From Candidatus Avelusimicrobium caledoniensis (GTDB lineage: Bacteria; Elusimicrobiota; Elusimicrobia; Elusimicrobiales; Elusimicrobiaceae), in NCBI GenBank assembly GCA_900315795.1, contig ONAM01000014.1, positions 98,938-162,937 on the forward strand: a stretch of DNA of 64,000 nt, in the 5' to 3' direction. This document shows, in pieces, positions 25,711-34,920 of this stretch (positions within the stretch are counted from its first letter, which is position 1; each line of letters begins with the position of its first letter). The notes beneath the pieces were generated by a model, which was not told the origin of the DNA, made no database searches, and was given only the letters and a program-made list of their open reading frames with translations. Made by a program: the position numbers and the translations under genes.

Positions 25711-26238
25711 TTAGGAGTTGTAAGAATAATAGCATTTTGTTTCCGAGCAAGAACTATTGGCTCCGGTTTCGTTTTGGCATAATTTATTAAACATATCGTT
25801 TGTATTAGTACTGTTTGTGGAACAAAGGCTATACTCCCCCGAATTATCCCGTTCGTAAAATATCCATTTGCCAAAGATGACTTTTCCGCATTCAGCGCGG
25901 TTGTTCGCCCCAAAATATATTTCACATCGGGTTCCGTCTCTAAAATAGAGATAAAAAGAATGCATGTTTTTTTGTTCTCGCGTGATAGCAAAATCAATAT
26001 CTAATTCAGCCAATTCCTCGGCGTACGTCCCGTTAGTCAAATGATACCTTTGTTGGGCCTGTGCTAAAGTACGTGCGCGATCTTTGAGTGTACTGTATTG
26101 TGATTTTAAAATTGTTTTCTGATATTGCGGCAACGCCACCGCCGCTAAAATACCGATAATCAGTACAACCACCAATAATTCAATTAACGTAAATGCTTTT
26201 GTGTCTAAACAGCCCAACAAACGACTTTCTTTTTTCAT
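25711..26238 (-). CDS. Type IV pilin/pseudopilin-like protein (copy 6)
   Basis: The 175-residue prepilin has a 15-residue leader (MKKESRLLGCLDTKA) before FTLIE. The hydrophobic helix is typical, followed by LPQYQKTILKSQYSTLKDR. Six Cys are found in the globular part, with the last two in a SCSETKCYYSY tail. Its promoter has the same layout but the most diverged sequence (TTGACT, TTTAAT), and the ribosome-binding region (GGAGGGATAT) also differs. Confidence 0.92.
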   Translation of the reverse strand: MKKESRLLGCLDTKAFTLIELLVVVLIIGILAAVALPQYQKTILKSQYSTLKDRARTLAQAQQRYHLTNGTYAEELAELDIDFAITREQKNMHSFYLYFRDGTRCEIYFGANNRAECGKVIFGKWIFYERDNSGEYSLCSTNSTNTNDMFNKLCQNETGANSSCSETKCYYSYNS

Positions 26239-26271
26239 ACATATCCCTCCATTGAGTTTATGTCTTTCTAA

Positions 26272-26299
26272 ATTAAATCAAAAAAAAAAACAAAGTCAA
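26272..26299 (-). promoter_or_regulatory. Pilin promoter, diverged boxes, T11 spacer (copy 6)
   Basis: TTGACT (plus strand 26294-26299) and TTTAAT (26272-26277) with a 16-nt spacer and an 11-nt run (26280-26290). The boxes have drifted, yet run length and spacing are kept. Confidence 0.7.
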
Positions 26300-26349
26300 T
26301 AGGCAAGATTCTTCTTTTTGAATCAAAAAGGATAAATTCAAACAGTTGT

Positions 26350-26379
26350 TTGAATTTTTACCCTCGTTTTTTATATAAT
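26350..26379 (+). promoter_or_regulatory. Leaderless promoter of the efflux operon
   Basis: TTGAAT (26350-26355), an 18-nt spacer, and TATAAT (26374-26379). The ATG follows after exactly 6 nt. Confidence 0.65.
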
Positions 26380-26385
26380 TTAAGT

Positions 26386-27036
26386 ATGAAAGATACACGC
26401 CAAAAAATTCTCCGTGCCGCCACACGCCTGTTTGCCCAAAAAGGTTTTTCGGGCACGTCCGTGCGGGATATTGTCAACGCGGCACGGGTAAACGTATCGG
26501 CTATCCGTTATTATTTTGGCGATAAACGCAAGCTATACAAAGAAACTTTACAATTTTTGGCAGAAGAACACCGCCGCAAATCATGGGGAAAAAATATTCC
26601 GCTCCCGACGGAAAAAGATGTGCGTAATTATTCGCGCGAGCAAGCTTTAAAATTATTGCGGCACATGTTAGATTATTTATTGGAGTGCGGGCTGAGCAAC
26701 CGCGATTTGCCGTTGGAGCGCATTTTTACACGGGTGGAATTGGAGTCTGCCCCTATGCGCAAAATGCTTTTATCGCACTTGGCTCCGTATCAAGAATTGC
26801 CCCACTTGTTACTTGTTAAACTGACCGGCTTGCCCGCCAGATCGCCCGAGTTGTTAGTGGTAGCTCATAGCATTTTCGGGCAAGTAATGCTCTCCGAGTG
26901 CCACCGACTGGTTATTTTGAACAAATTAGGAATTTCTCATATTTCCCCCTCGCTTCGCCAACAAATCAAAGATGTCGTTTGGCATCATACCTTGGCTATT
27001 TTAAATTCGTATCAAAAAGGAAAAGAAACAAAATGA
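26386..27036 (+). CDS. TetR-family regulator of the RND efflux operon
   Basis: The start at 26386 follows TATAAT by 6 nt, and the protein then opens MKDTRQKILRAATRLF, the canonical TetR N-terminus; a 12-codon upstream extension is rejected. The helix-turn-helix spans about residues 25-50 (TSVRDIVNAARVNVSAIRYYF). The C-terminal ligand domain resembles the CecR/YbiH type (ERIFTRVELESAPMRKML). At 216 residues it is normal length. It overlaps the TolC-like gene by 4 nt, so it is most likely an autoregulated local repressor of the pump. Confidence 0.9.
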   Translation: MKDTRQKILRAATRLFAQKGFSGTSVRDIVNAARVNVSAIRYYFGDKRKLYKETLQFLAEEHRRKSWGKNIPLPTEKDVRNYSREQALKLLRHMLDYLLECGLSNRDLPLERIFTRVELESAPMRKMLLSHLAPYQELPHLLLVKLTGLPARSPELLVVAHSIFGQVMLSECHRLVILNKLGISHISPSLRQQIKDVVWHHTLAILNSYQKGKETK

Positions 27037-28367
27037 AAAAATATCTGTTCTTAGCTGCGTTATGCAGTTTGACGTTGCCCGCCGCGGCATTAGACCCGTT
27101 GGGCGCCTATCTCGTACGTCCGCCGCAGGGGTGCGTGGATAAAGACGTAACCACGCAAAGCTTGAACTTAGAAGACCTCATCCAAATCAGTCTTTGCACC
27201 AACCCGGCGTTGGCTTCGCAATATATGAGCGTTAAAGCGCAAGAAGCCACGCTCGGGGCGTCGCGCGCTGACTATTTGCCATCTGTTACGTTAACAGGTA
27301 TCGGCCAAATTACCGGCGAAAAAATAGAACACGGCTCCTACCTGCAAAATGAACCTATACAAGGCAAAGCCGAAGCATCGTGGTTACTTTTTAACTTCGG
27401 CGGACGTGAAGCGAACATACGCAGTATCCGTTCATATACCAAAGCCGCCCAGTCGCAATACGGTGCCGCTATGCAAGATTTACTTTTGGCCGTGCAAACG
27501 GCATACTTAAAGTTGCTCGCCGAACAAGAATCTTTGGTAAGTGCTAACGCCAGTTTGGATACGTACAAGCAATCCTACGAAGAGGCCCAAAAACGCTACA
27601 AACTGGGCATGGTGTCCTTGAGTGACAAATTGCAAGCCAAAACACGTTACGAACAATCTTTGCTTGCCGTTGTGCAACATGAAAATTTAGTCAAACAAAA
27701 CAGCGGCGCGTTGGCTGTACTGATTAACTTACGGCCGGATACGCCGATTGAGTTAACCAAACCCACTTTCAACGACCAAGACACTGAAATCAAAAACGAC
27801 AATGTACAAGAACTCATGGAGCAAGCGTTAGCAAAACGCCCGGAACTCTTGGCCCAACAACATACGCAAGAGGCCGCCAAAGCCAATTTGACGGCCACCC
27901 GCGCGCGCCTGTTGCCTTCGCTTAGTGCAACCGCCACGGCCGGCATAGGGGACAACTGGAAACACCACGCGCCCTACGCCGCCAACAATGCCGCCGGGTT
28001 GCTCCTCCAATGGCCGATTTTCTCCGGGTTTGCCAATATGTACGCGGCCGAGCAAGCTTCTTACTTATACAAACAGACCCAAAATCAAACGCAAAACATC
28101 AAACGTCAAGTGGAAAATGAAGTATGGAGTGCCTACCAAAACTATAAAACGGCCCAACGTTCCTACGAAATCAGCCAAACCGTTTTGGAAAGCGCCGAAG
28201 AAAACCACCGGGTAGCTTTCCGCTACTATGAAGTAGGTAAAACGGATATTTTGAATTTACTTTCCGCCGTAGCCCAACTGGCCGACGCGCGGCAAAATAA
28301 AATTACGGCTTTTTACAGCTTACTGCTTAGCAAAGCCAACTTATATAAAAGCATCGGAGAAAATTGA
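27033..28367 (+). CDS. TolC-family outer-membrane efflux protein
   Basis: I chose the ATG at 27033, which overlaps the regulator stop and opens a signal peptide (MKKYLFLAALCSLTLPAAA). The 444-residue protein shows the two-fold TolC repeat of coiled helices: SLNLEDLIQISLCTNPALASQ at the first repeat and DNVQELMEQALAKRPELLAQ at the second. It forms the outer-membrane channel of a tripartite pump with the next two genes. TolC proteins act as trimers. The gap to the adaptor gene is 3 nt. Confidence 0.93.
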   Translation: MKKYLFLAALCSLTLPAAALDPLGAYLVRPPQGCVDKDVTTQSLNLEDLIQISLCTNPALASQYMSVKAQEATLGASRADYLPSVTLTGIGQITGEKIEHGSYLQNEPIQGKAEASWLLFNFGGREANIRSIRSYTKAAQSQYGAAMQDLLLAVQTAYLKLLAEQESLVSANASLDTYKQSYEEAQKRYKLGMVSLSDKLQAKTRYEQSLLAVVQHENLVKQNSGALAVLINLRPDTPIELTKPTFNDQDTEIKNDNVQELMEQALAKRPELLAQQHTQEAAKANLTATRARLLPSLSATATAGIGDNWKHHAPYAANNAAGLLLQWPIFSGFANMYAAEQASYLYKQTQNQTQNIKRQVENEVWSAYQNYKTAQRSYEISQTVLESAEENHRVAFRYYEVGKTDILNLLSAVAQLADARQNKITAFYSLLLSKANLYKSIGEN

Positions 28368-28370
28368 TTT

Positions 28371-29522
28371 ATGAATAAAAGAACAGTAAAACGTTACACA
28401 AAATACTTGCTGGTCCTTCTTGCAGGGGGAGTGATCGGCTTTTTGACGGCCAAACACATGATGACGGGGGCAGCCGGCGGGCAACGCGGCGGCGGCCCGG
28501 CCAGTGTAGTCGTACAAACCGTAACCAAACGGCCGATGGCGTTAGGCAAAAACTTTATCGCCAGAGTGGAGGCCATCAACGCCGCCGATGTAACCCCGCA
28601 AGTATCCGGTTACATTGACCAAGTGTTGTTTAAAGACGGCTCCCTGGTGCAAGAAGGCGACGTGCTTTTTATTATTGACCAAGCCCGCTACAAAGCCGCC
28701 GTTTCTGCCGCGGAGGCCACCTTGGAAAAAGCCAAAGCCAGCTTGAAACAAATTCAAAGCAACTACAACCGTGAAAAATCGCTTTATCAAGACGGCATGC
28801 TTTCTAAAGCCGATTTGGAAGTAGCCGAAAGCAATTTGGCTACGGCACAAGCTAACGTCAAATCAGCCCAAGCCAGTTTAGATTTGGCTAAATTAGATTT
28901 GCAATATACCGAGGTCCGATCCCCGATTAGCGGCTACATCGGCAAAGCCCTTATGACCAAAGGCAATTTAGCCAAAGCCGGCGCGGACCGGCTGGCCCGC
29001 GTGATTCAAATGGACCCAATCCGCGTGGTGTTTTCCATTACCGATAAAGAACGTTTATCGGGCATGGACCAACTGACCACCAAACAGCCGGACATCCAAA
29101 TTGCGCTGCCCAACGGACAAACGATTGAAATGCCGCAAGCCAACGTGTTTTCCGACAACGAAATTAACGCCCAAACTGCTACTATTGCCGTCTACGCACA
29201 AGCCGATAATAAAGAAAATAAACTCATCCCCGGCAACTACGTAAACGTAACGGTCAGCATGGACAAATTCCGCCCGATGATTTTAATTCCGCAAACAGCT
29301 GTTTCGCAAGATGCCAGCGGCCAATACGTAATGACCGTAAATGCCGACAATAAAGTTATTCAAAAATACGTTACGCTCGGAGATATGGTCAACGGACAAT
29401 ATGTCGTGGTCGCCGGGTTGGAAGACGGCGAGCGCATTGTGCCTATCGGCCAACAAAAATTGCAAAACAACCAAGATGTTACCGTGAGCGAACTGGCAAT
29501 GCCCAACGCGGAGGGAAAGTAA
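28371..29522 (+). CDS. RND efflux periplasmic adaptor (AcrA/MexA type)
   Basis: The 383-residue membrane-fusion protein has an N-terminal membrane anchor (YLLVLLAGGVIGFLTA). The lipoyl half-motifs are VTPQVSGYIDQVLFKDGSLVQEGD and LQYTEVRSPISGYIGKALMT, with a coiled-coil hairpin of about 60 residues between them. A beta-barrel and membrane-proximal domain follow. There is no lipobox Cys, so the anchor is a transmembrane helix. It links the RND permease to the TolC channel. It lies 3 nt from both neighbours. Confidence 0.95.
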   Translation: MNKRTVKRYTKYLLVLLAGGVIGFLTAKHMMTGAAGGQRGGGPASVVVQTVTKRPMALGKNFIARVEAINAADVTPQVSGYIDQVLFKDGSLVQEGDVLFIIDQARYKAAVSAAEATLEKAKASLKQIQSNYNREKSLYQDGMLSKADLEVAESNLATAQANVKSAQASLDLAKLDLQYTEVRSPISGYIGKALMTKGNLAKAGADRLARVIQMDPIRVVFSITDKERLSGMDQLTTKQPDIQIALPNGQTIEMPQANVFSDNEINAQTATIAVYAQADNKENKLIPGNYVNVTVSMDKFRPMILIPQTAVSQDASGQYVMTVNADNKVIQKYVTLGDMVNGQYVVVAGLEDGERIVPIGQQKLQNNQDVTVSELAMPNAEGK

Positions 29523-29525
29523 ACC

Positions 29526-32500
29526 ATGTTCGCCAAATTCTTTATTAAACGTCCGCGCTTTGCGCTTGTTATTTCACTCATTTTGTGTTTAGCCGGGTTT
29601 ATCGCGCTAAAATCACTACCGGTAGCCCTCTACCCGGAAATCACCCCGCCCGAAGTAGTTGTGCGGGCCGTTTATCCCGGCGCCAGCGCCGAAGTAATTG
29701 CTAAAACGGTGGGTATCCCGTTAGAGTCCAGCGTCAACGGGGTAGAGGATATGCTCTATATGTCCTCCGACTCTGCCGACGGCTCGTATATGCTTACGGT
29801 TACCTTTAAAACCGGCGTGGACCCGGATATCGCACAAGTCAAAGTGCAAAACCGTGTTTCACAAGCGACCCCACTCTTACCGGCGGCTGTTACTGCACAA
29901 GGATTAACCGTCTTTCGCCGTTCGTCTAATATTTTGGGGCTCGTTTCGTTTAGCGACCCCAGCGGCAAAATGAGCACCTTGGATATCAGTGATTATTTAA
30001 ACAACAACGTCCAAAAAAACTTAAGCCGTATTACCGGCGTGGGTGAGGCGCGTGTGTTCGGTGCGGCCAAAAGTATGCGCGTATGGTTAGATTCGGACAA
30101 AATGGCCGCCATGAACATTTCCATAGCCAACGTCAAAACAGCTATTGCCAGCCAAAACTACCAACCGTCTTTGGGCAAAATCGGCGCGCGTCCAAACGAC
30201 GGCTCCGTACTGACCGTGTATGCCTTGCAAACGGAAGGGCGGTTAAACTCCGCCGAAGAATTTGGCAACATCATCGTCCGTACCGATGAACAAGGCGGGC
30301 TCGTGCGTTTAAACGAAATCGCCAAAGTGGAAGAAGGACAAGAAACGTACAGTTTTGCCGCTTCATTTGACGGGCACCCATCTGTGCCGATTATGCTTAA
30401 CCTCTCCTCCGGAGCAAACGCATTGGCAACGATAAAAGAGGTCCGCGCGGAACTCAAACGCTTAAAAACCTTTTTCCCGGACGGACTTACGTATGAATTT
30501 TCCATAGATACCACCGATTTTATTAACGCCTCTGTGGAAGAAGTGGAACTCACGCTGTTTATCACATTCATATTAGTCGTTATTGTCTGTTATGTGTTTT
30601 TGCAAGACTGGCGTGCCACCCTCGTTCCCGCGGCGACCATCCCGGTTTCACTACTGGGTACGTTTGCCGTAATGATGGCATTGGGCTATTCTATCAATAT
30701 GTTTACGCTGTTCGCCCTCGTACTCGCTATCGGGCTTGTGGTGGACGATGCTATTTGTGTGGTGGAACGCGTCATCGTGCTGATGAACCGCGAAAAGAAA
30801 ACCCCGGTGGAAGCCGCCACGCAAGCCATGGAAGAACTTTCCGGTGCGCTGATTGCCACTACGCTGGTACTGTTGGCTATCTTCGTACCGATTACGTTTA
30901 TGGGTGGTATCACCGGAAAAATTTACACGCAGTTTGCGGTAACCATTTCCGTAGCGGTGTGTTTTTCTACTCTAAACGCGCTGTCGCTTTCTCCGGCCAT
31001 TTGTTCCACCATGTTACGGCCGATCCCGGAAACAAATATATTTGCGTTGCGTTGGTTTAATATGATTGTACAACGCGGAGCACGCGGCTATCGCGGGCTT
31101 GTACGCCGCTTATCGCGCAAGACAGTTATTGTACTGTTATTCTTGGGATTTGTTGTATTAGATATCGGGTTTTTAAAATTCCTCAACACGTCGTTTATTC
31201 CGTTGGAAGACCAAGGCATTGTGCTCGTGGATGTGCAACTGCCCGAAGGGGCCACCTTCGCACGCACGCAAAACGTAATAGACCAAGTCGTCAGCGGCAT
31301 TAAACAAACCCCCGGCGTCAAACACGTAACAAACGTGATCGGGTTTAGCTTGTTGGGCGGTAGCGGAGAAAACACCGGCATCGCCTTCGTCGCGCTCCAA
31401 CCGTGGAACACACGCAAAAGCGATAACTGGTTGACGCGCGGCATCAAAAAATTATTCCGCCGCGATATTGTGCAAGGGCAATCCCAATCTGAACTTGCCC
31501 AACGGTTTAATCAACAATTTGCCTCTATCGCTGACGCTACCATCCGCGCTATTGAACTGCCCGCCATCCCGGGGTTGGGCACGTCGGGCGGGTTAGATTT
31601 GCGCTTGCAAACGCTTAATGATTTTGATTACCAAAAATTAGCCAATACCGCTAACTTCATGGGTTTTCAAATGATGCAAGATCCGTCTATGCAACTGGCC
31701 TATTCTACCTTTAAAGCCGACACGCCCAATATCTATTTGGACGTCAACCGTGCCAAAGCCGAAGCCATGAAAGTGCCCGTTTCCAGTATTTTTTCTATTT
31801 TGGAAAATTACCTCGGCTCGGCGTACGTAAGCGACGTCAACTTCGGTACGCAAATCAACAAAGTGATTATGCAATCGCAAGGCAAGTACCGCATGACACC
31901 GGAAAACATCAACAAAATGTATGTTACCAGTGCCACAGGCGAACTCGTACCGCTGATGGCGTTGGTAGATATGAAGTACATTTTGTCGCCGCGGCAAATT
32001 TCGCGCTACAACCAATATCCGGCAGCGACCATTATGGCTAACGCCGCCCCCAACTCCAGCACGGGTAACGCTATGGCCGCTACGGAAGAAATTATGAAAA
32101 ATCTTCCCCCCGGCTATTCGTACGAATGGACCGGTATGAGCTACCAGGAAAAACAAAACCAAGGCCAAATCAATACGCTGATTTTGTTAGCTGTAATCTT
32201 TGCGTATTTGTTCTTAGTGGCCCAATACGAAAGTTGGACGATCCCGATACCGGTACTGATGTCCGTCGTCGCCGCGGTAGGAGGCGGGTTGTTCGGGTTA
32301 TGGCTGACCAGTTTATGGACGCCCGGTTTTTCGCTGAGTATTTACGCACAACTAGGGCTTGTATTACTCGTCGGCTTAGCCGCTAAAAACGCCATTTTAA
32401 TTGTGGAATTTGCCAAAGACGAACACGCCAGCGGAACGTCTATTTACCTGTCCGCCATGGACGGTCTAACCCAACGGTTCCGCCCGGTACTGATGACCGC

Positions 32501-32744
32501 ATTTACATTTATTTTGGGTATGGTACCCATGGTAATTGCTACCGGCGCCGGAGCCGCCAGCCGCCGCGCATTGGGCGTGCCGGTGTTCTACGGTATGCTT
32601 ATCGGCACCATGGCCGGGCTTGCGCTGATTCCGCTATTCTACTTGCTCGTGCAAACGTATGTGGAAAAGTTCGGACGGCACAAAGCACGTGTTGCCGCAC
32701 GCAAAGCCGCCCAAGCACAAGAAAGTTGGAAACAAGTAAAATAA
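29526..32744 (+). CDS. RND efflux permease (AcrB/MexB type)
   Basis: At 1072 residues and twelve predicted helices this is a full-length hydrophobe/amphiphile RND pump. It starts MFAKFFIKRPRFALVISL, as AcrB homologues do. The proton relay in helix 4 is visible as LVLAIGLVVDDAICVVE (the DD pair), and the second half has the matching LVLLVGLAAKNAILIVEFA with its Lys. Periplasmic porter loops lie after helices 1 and 7. Drugs or bile salts are likely substrates in a gut organism, but specificity cannot be read. It is the last gene of the TetR-led operon. Confidence 0.96.
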   Translation: MFAKFFIKRPRFALVISLILCLAGFIALKSLPVALYPEITPPEVVVRAVYPGASAEVIAKTVGIPLESSVNGVEDMLYMSSDSADGSYMLTVTFKTGVDPDIAQVKVQNRVSQATPLLPAAVTAQGLTVFRRSSNILGLVSFSDPSGKMSTLDISDYLNNNVQKNLSRITGVGEARVFGAAKSMRVWLDSDKMAAMNISIANVKTAIASQNYQPSLGKIGARPNDGSVLTVYALQTEGRLNSAEEFGNIIVRTDEQGGLVRLNEIAKVEEGQETYSFAASFDGHPSVPIMLNLSSGANALATIKEVRAELKRLKTFFPDGLTYEFSIDTTDFINASVEEVELTLFITFILVVIVCYVFLQDWRATLVPAATIPVSLLGTFAVMMALGYSINMFTLFALVLAIGLVVDDAICVVERVIVLMNREKKTPVEAATQAMEELSGALIATTLVLLAIFVPITFMGGITGKIYTQFAVTISVAVCFSTLNALSLSPAICSTMLRPIPETNIFALRWFNMIVQRGARGYRGLVRRLSRKTVIVLLFLGFVVLDIGFLKFLNTSFIPLEDQGIVLVDVQLPEGATFARTQNVIDQVVSGIKQTPGVKHVTNVIGFSLLGGSGENTGIAFVALQPWNTRKSDNWLTRGIKKLFRRDIVQGQSQSELAQRFNQQFASIADATIRAIELPAIPGLGTSGGLDLRLQTLNDFDYQKLANTANFMGFQMMQDPSMQLAYSTFKADTPNIYLDVNRAKAEAMKVPVSSIFSILENYLGSAYVSDVNFGTQINKVIMQSQGKYRMTPENINKMYVTSATGELVPLMALVDMKYILSPRQISRYNQYPAATIMANAAPNSSTGNAMAATEEIMKNLPPGYSYEWTGMSYQEKQNQGQINTLILLAVIFAYLFLVAQYESWTIPIPVLMSVVAAVGGGLFGLWLTSLWTPGFSLSIYAQLGLVLLVGLAAKNAILIVEFAKDEHASGTSIYLSAMDGLTQRFRPVLMTAFTFILGMVPMVIATGAGAASRRALGVPVFYGMLIGTMAGLALIPLFYLLVQTYVEKFGRHKARVAARKAAQAQESWKQVK

Positions 32745-32756
32745 GTATGAATATAA

Positions 32757-32787
32757 AAACCCCCGCCTAATAGCGGGGGTTTTTAAC
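32757..32787. terminator. Terminator after the efflux operon
   Basis: AAAACCCCCGC-CTAATA-GCGGGGGTTTTT hairpin, also usable by convergent pilin copy 7. Confidence 0.92.
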
Positions 32788-32790
32788 GGA

Positions 32791-33339
32791 TTAGTACGGT
32801 AAAGAATAATAACGTCCGGCAGTCCCACCTGATGTTAATGTGCCGGAAAATAGTTTTGTGCAATACGAACCTGCCGGCAAATCTGCATCAAATAAAACCG
32901 AAGCAGAAGCCGTCCTTTCAAAACACAATATTTCTCCCGTTGGCATACCGCTTGTTGTGCTGTAAACCCACACAAACCCCGCCCCTTGATATTTTCCGGA
33001 AATACGCCCCAAATGAACATTCATATATGAATTGATTTTTTCAATTTGTATTACCCAATCATTATTTGATTTACTGTCCGTAGCACCCGACAAAAATTGC
33101 GCCGTACCGGTCCATGGGATATCCAAGGCCAATTCATCAAAAGTAGCAGCGTAGTCACCATTAGCCAAGTAATAAGCGTCTTGCGCCTGAACGACTGATT
33201 TTAACATTGTTAAGGCCTGTGTACCGCGTGATTTCTCTACCGCTTTTTGATACTGCGGCAACGCCACCGCCGCTAAAATGCCAATGATGAGAACAACCAC
33301 TAATAATTCAATCAGCGTAAATGCTTGTTTGTTTTTCAT
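32791..33339 (-). CDS. Type IV pilin/pseudopilin-like protein (copy 7)
   Basis: The 182-residue prepilin has leader MKNKQA, cleavage A/FTLIE, and belongs to the subfamily of copies 5 and 10 (KSRGTQALTMLKSVVQAQDAYY, LALDIPWTGTAQFL, LGRISGKYQGAGF). Two Cys (GEILCFER, GSYCTKLF) may form the C-terminal disulfide loop. Promoter and leader region are identical in sequence to those of copy 1 over about 50 nt. Confidence 0.93.
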   Translation of the reverse strand: MKNKQAFTLIELLVVVLIIGILAAVALPQYQKAVEKSRGTQALTMLKSVVQAQDAYYLANGDYAATFDELALDIPWTGTAQFLSGATDSKSNNDWVIQIEKINSYMNVHLGRISGKYQGAGFVWVYSTTSGMPTGEILCFERTASASVLFDADLPAGSYCTKLFSGTLTSGGTAGRYYSLPY

Positions 33340-33365
33340 ACAACCTCCTTTTTATCATTAAATAA

Positions 33366-33393
33366 AATGTAGCAAAAAAAAAAACGATGTCAA
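33366..33393 (-). promoter_or_regulatory. Pilin promoter with T11 spacer (copy 7)
   Basis: TTGACA (plus strand 33388-33393) and TACATT (33366-33371), with 16 nt between them including the run 33374-33384. Confidence 0.75.
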
Positions 33394-33510
33394 TAGGCAA
33401 TTTTTGCAACGACGAAAACAAATAAAAATAATCTTATTCTAACCCTTTTTACCACAAAGAAATCGGCGCGAAATATAGTCTAATAGAAATATCTTTTAAG
33501 GAGGAATCGT

Positions 33511-34611
33511 ATGAAACAACTAAGTTACAAATTACTTCTTGCCGTACTGACGGCAGGACTTTTGTATGCGCCGGAGGCGTATGCTTGCACCGGTATCGCC
33601 ATCAACGCGCAAGACGGCACGCGGTTACTCGCGCGCACAATTGAGTGGAAAGGCGGCAACTTAAACAGCAAACTAATTGTCATGCCGCGGGGTATGAAAA
33701 ACACCGCACTCACGCCGGCAGGCGAAAACGGAAAAACGTGGCACAATAAATACGGTGCCGTGGGGGCCAGCACCGTAGAGCCGCGCTTTGTAACAGAAGG
33801 GGTAAATGAAAAAGGGCTCAACGTGGGGATCTTTTATTTCTCGCATTACGGCAGTTTAACGCCGTACGAAGCCAAGCACGCTAAAAAATCAGTAAGCGAC
33901 GGGGAGCTCGTGCGGTATATGCTTACCAACTTCGCCAGTGTAGACGAAGCGTTGGAGGGACTTAAAAAAATTGAGATTATCCCTATCGGCAAACCCGACG
34001 CCAGCGGCCACTATGCCACCGGACATTGGCGCATGAGTGATGCTTCGGGCAAAAGCATGATTTTAGAAATTACCGACCGCGGCGAACGCCACATCTACGA
34101 AAATAATTTGGGCGTGTTTACTAACTCGCCGGGCTTTCCGTGGCATCAGTCCAACTTGAATAATTATATCCACCTTTCCGGCGGAGAAACACCCGATAAA
34201 ACAATTGGGGATGTGCACTTATTTTCGTTGGGCGGTGGCACGAATTTAATGGGCCTGCCCGGCGACTTAACACCGCCCTCGCGCTTGGTACGTGCGTTCT
34301 TTTTCTTGCACAGTGCCCCCGTGCCGGCGGATACGTACGCGGCGGTAACGCAGGCGTTTCACATCTTAAATAATTTTGATTTGCCTATCGGGGCAGAATA
34401 TGCCCCCGGCGAGAAAATACCCGATATGCCCAGCGCGACCCAATGGACCGCCGTTTCCGATGTGACACACCCGGCATTCTATTACCGCACCATGTACAAT
34501 TCCGCTATCCGCAAAGTGGACTTGACCAAAATTGATTTTGCTAAAGTACCCTATACGGTAACGGACATGGACGAAACACCGCGCGAAACATTTCACGAAC
34601 GGAAATTTTAG
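33511..34611 (+). CDS. Secreted choloylglycine hydrolase-family (Ntn) amidase
   Basis: The 366-residue protein belongs to the family of bile salt hydrolases and penicillin V acylases, which cut linear amide bonds using an N-terminal Cys. The signal peptide ends ...EAYA and Cys26 follows directly (CTGIAINAQDG), so signal peptidase cleavage would itself expose the nucleophile. The conserved Arg of the active site is in TRLLARTIEW, and the Asn/Asp region is in TEGVNEKGLNVGIFYF. AAGGAGG precedes the ATG. Bile salt hydrolysis is plausible in a gut bacterium, but acyl-homoserine lactones or penicillin are alternatives. Confidence 0.88.
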   Translation: MKQLSYKLLLAVLTAGLLYAPEAYACTGIAINAQDGTRLLARTIEWKGGNLNSKLIVMPRGMKNTALTPAGENGKTWHNKYGAVGASTVEPRFVTEGVNEKGLNVGIFYFSHYGSLTPYEAKHAKKSVSDGELVRYMLTNFASVDEALEGLKKIEIIPIGKPDASGHYATGHWRMSDASGKSMILEITDRGERHIYENNLGVFTNSPGFPWHQSNLNNYIHLSGGETPDKTIGDVHLFSLGGGTNLMGLPGDLTPPSRLVRAFFFLHSAPVPADTYAAVTQAFHILNNFDLPIGAEYAPGEKIPDMPSATQWTAVSDVTHPAFYYRTMYNSAIRKVDLTKIDFAKVPYTVTDMDETPRETFHERKF

Positions 34612-34629
34612 TTGCGCTAAAATTGACAG

Positions 34630-34668
34630 AAACGCCCACCCGTTGTATGACACCGGGCGGGCGTTTTA
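34630..34668 (+). terminator. Terminator after the Ntn hydrolase gene
   Basis: AACGCCC-ACCCG and CGGGC-GGGCGTT arms around a loop with TTGTATGACAC, followed by TTTATC. Confidence 0.8.
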
Positions 34669-34682
34669 TCTATAAGATATGC

Positions 34683-34719
34683 TATAATATAGATAGATTT
34701 AAGCCCAGTTGGCGCAGCG
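34683..34719 (+). repeat. tRNA-Val promoter box and 5' tRNA fragment
   Basis: TATAAT (34683-34688) is followed by a 22-bp sequence (34698-34719) that is an exact copy of the first part of tRNA-Val and its upstream TTTAA (34811-34832). The 91 nt between the copies hold a hairpin CGTTCCC/GGGAACG (34736-34756). The fragment lacks the rest of a tRNA. Confidence 0.8.
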
Positions 34720-34815
34720 CTTGTAACACAAAGTACGTTCCCGCTCTTAGGGAACGCGCCGACAGGAAAAGTAGTAGCGAAGTTGAACAATTTAAGTTGT
34801 AGAGAACAATTTTAA

Positions 34816-34887
34816 GCCCAGTTGGCGCAGCGGTAGCGCGTTCCCTTGACATGGGAAAGGTCACAGGTTCAATCCCTGTACTGGGCA
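34816..34887 (+). tRNA. tRNA-Val (GAC)
   Basis: A full cloverleaf: acceptor GCCCAGT/ACTGGGC with discriminator A, D-arm GCGC-AGCGGTA-GCGC, anticodon stem TTCCC/GGGAA with loop TTGACAT (GAC), and T-arm ACAGGTTCAATCCCTGT. Its 3' 45 nt are duplicated at 48502-48546, marking an integration site. Confidence 0.96.
34843..34887 (+). other. attL-like 45-bp direct repeat (tRNA-Val 3' half)
   Basis: Identical to 48502-48546 from the anticodon stem to the discriminator base. Tyrosine integrases commonly use this segment of tRNA genes as the attachment core. Confidence 0.8.
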
Positions 34888-34920
34888 TTTTTTATTGGCA
34901 TTTTTGCCAATAAAAATGCC

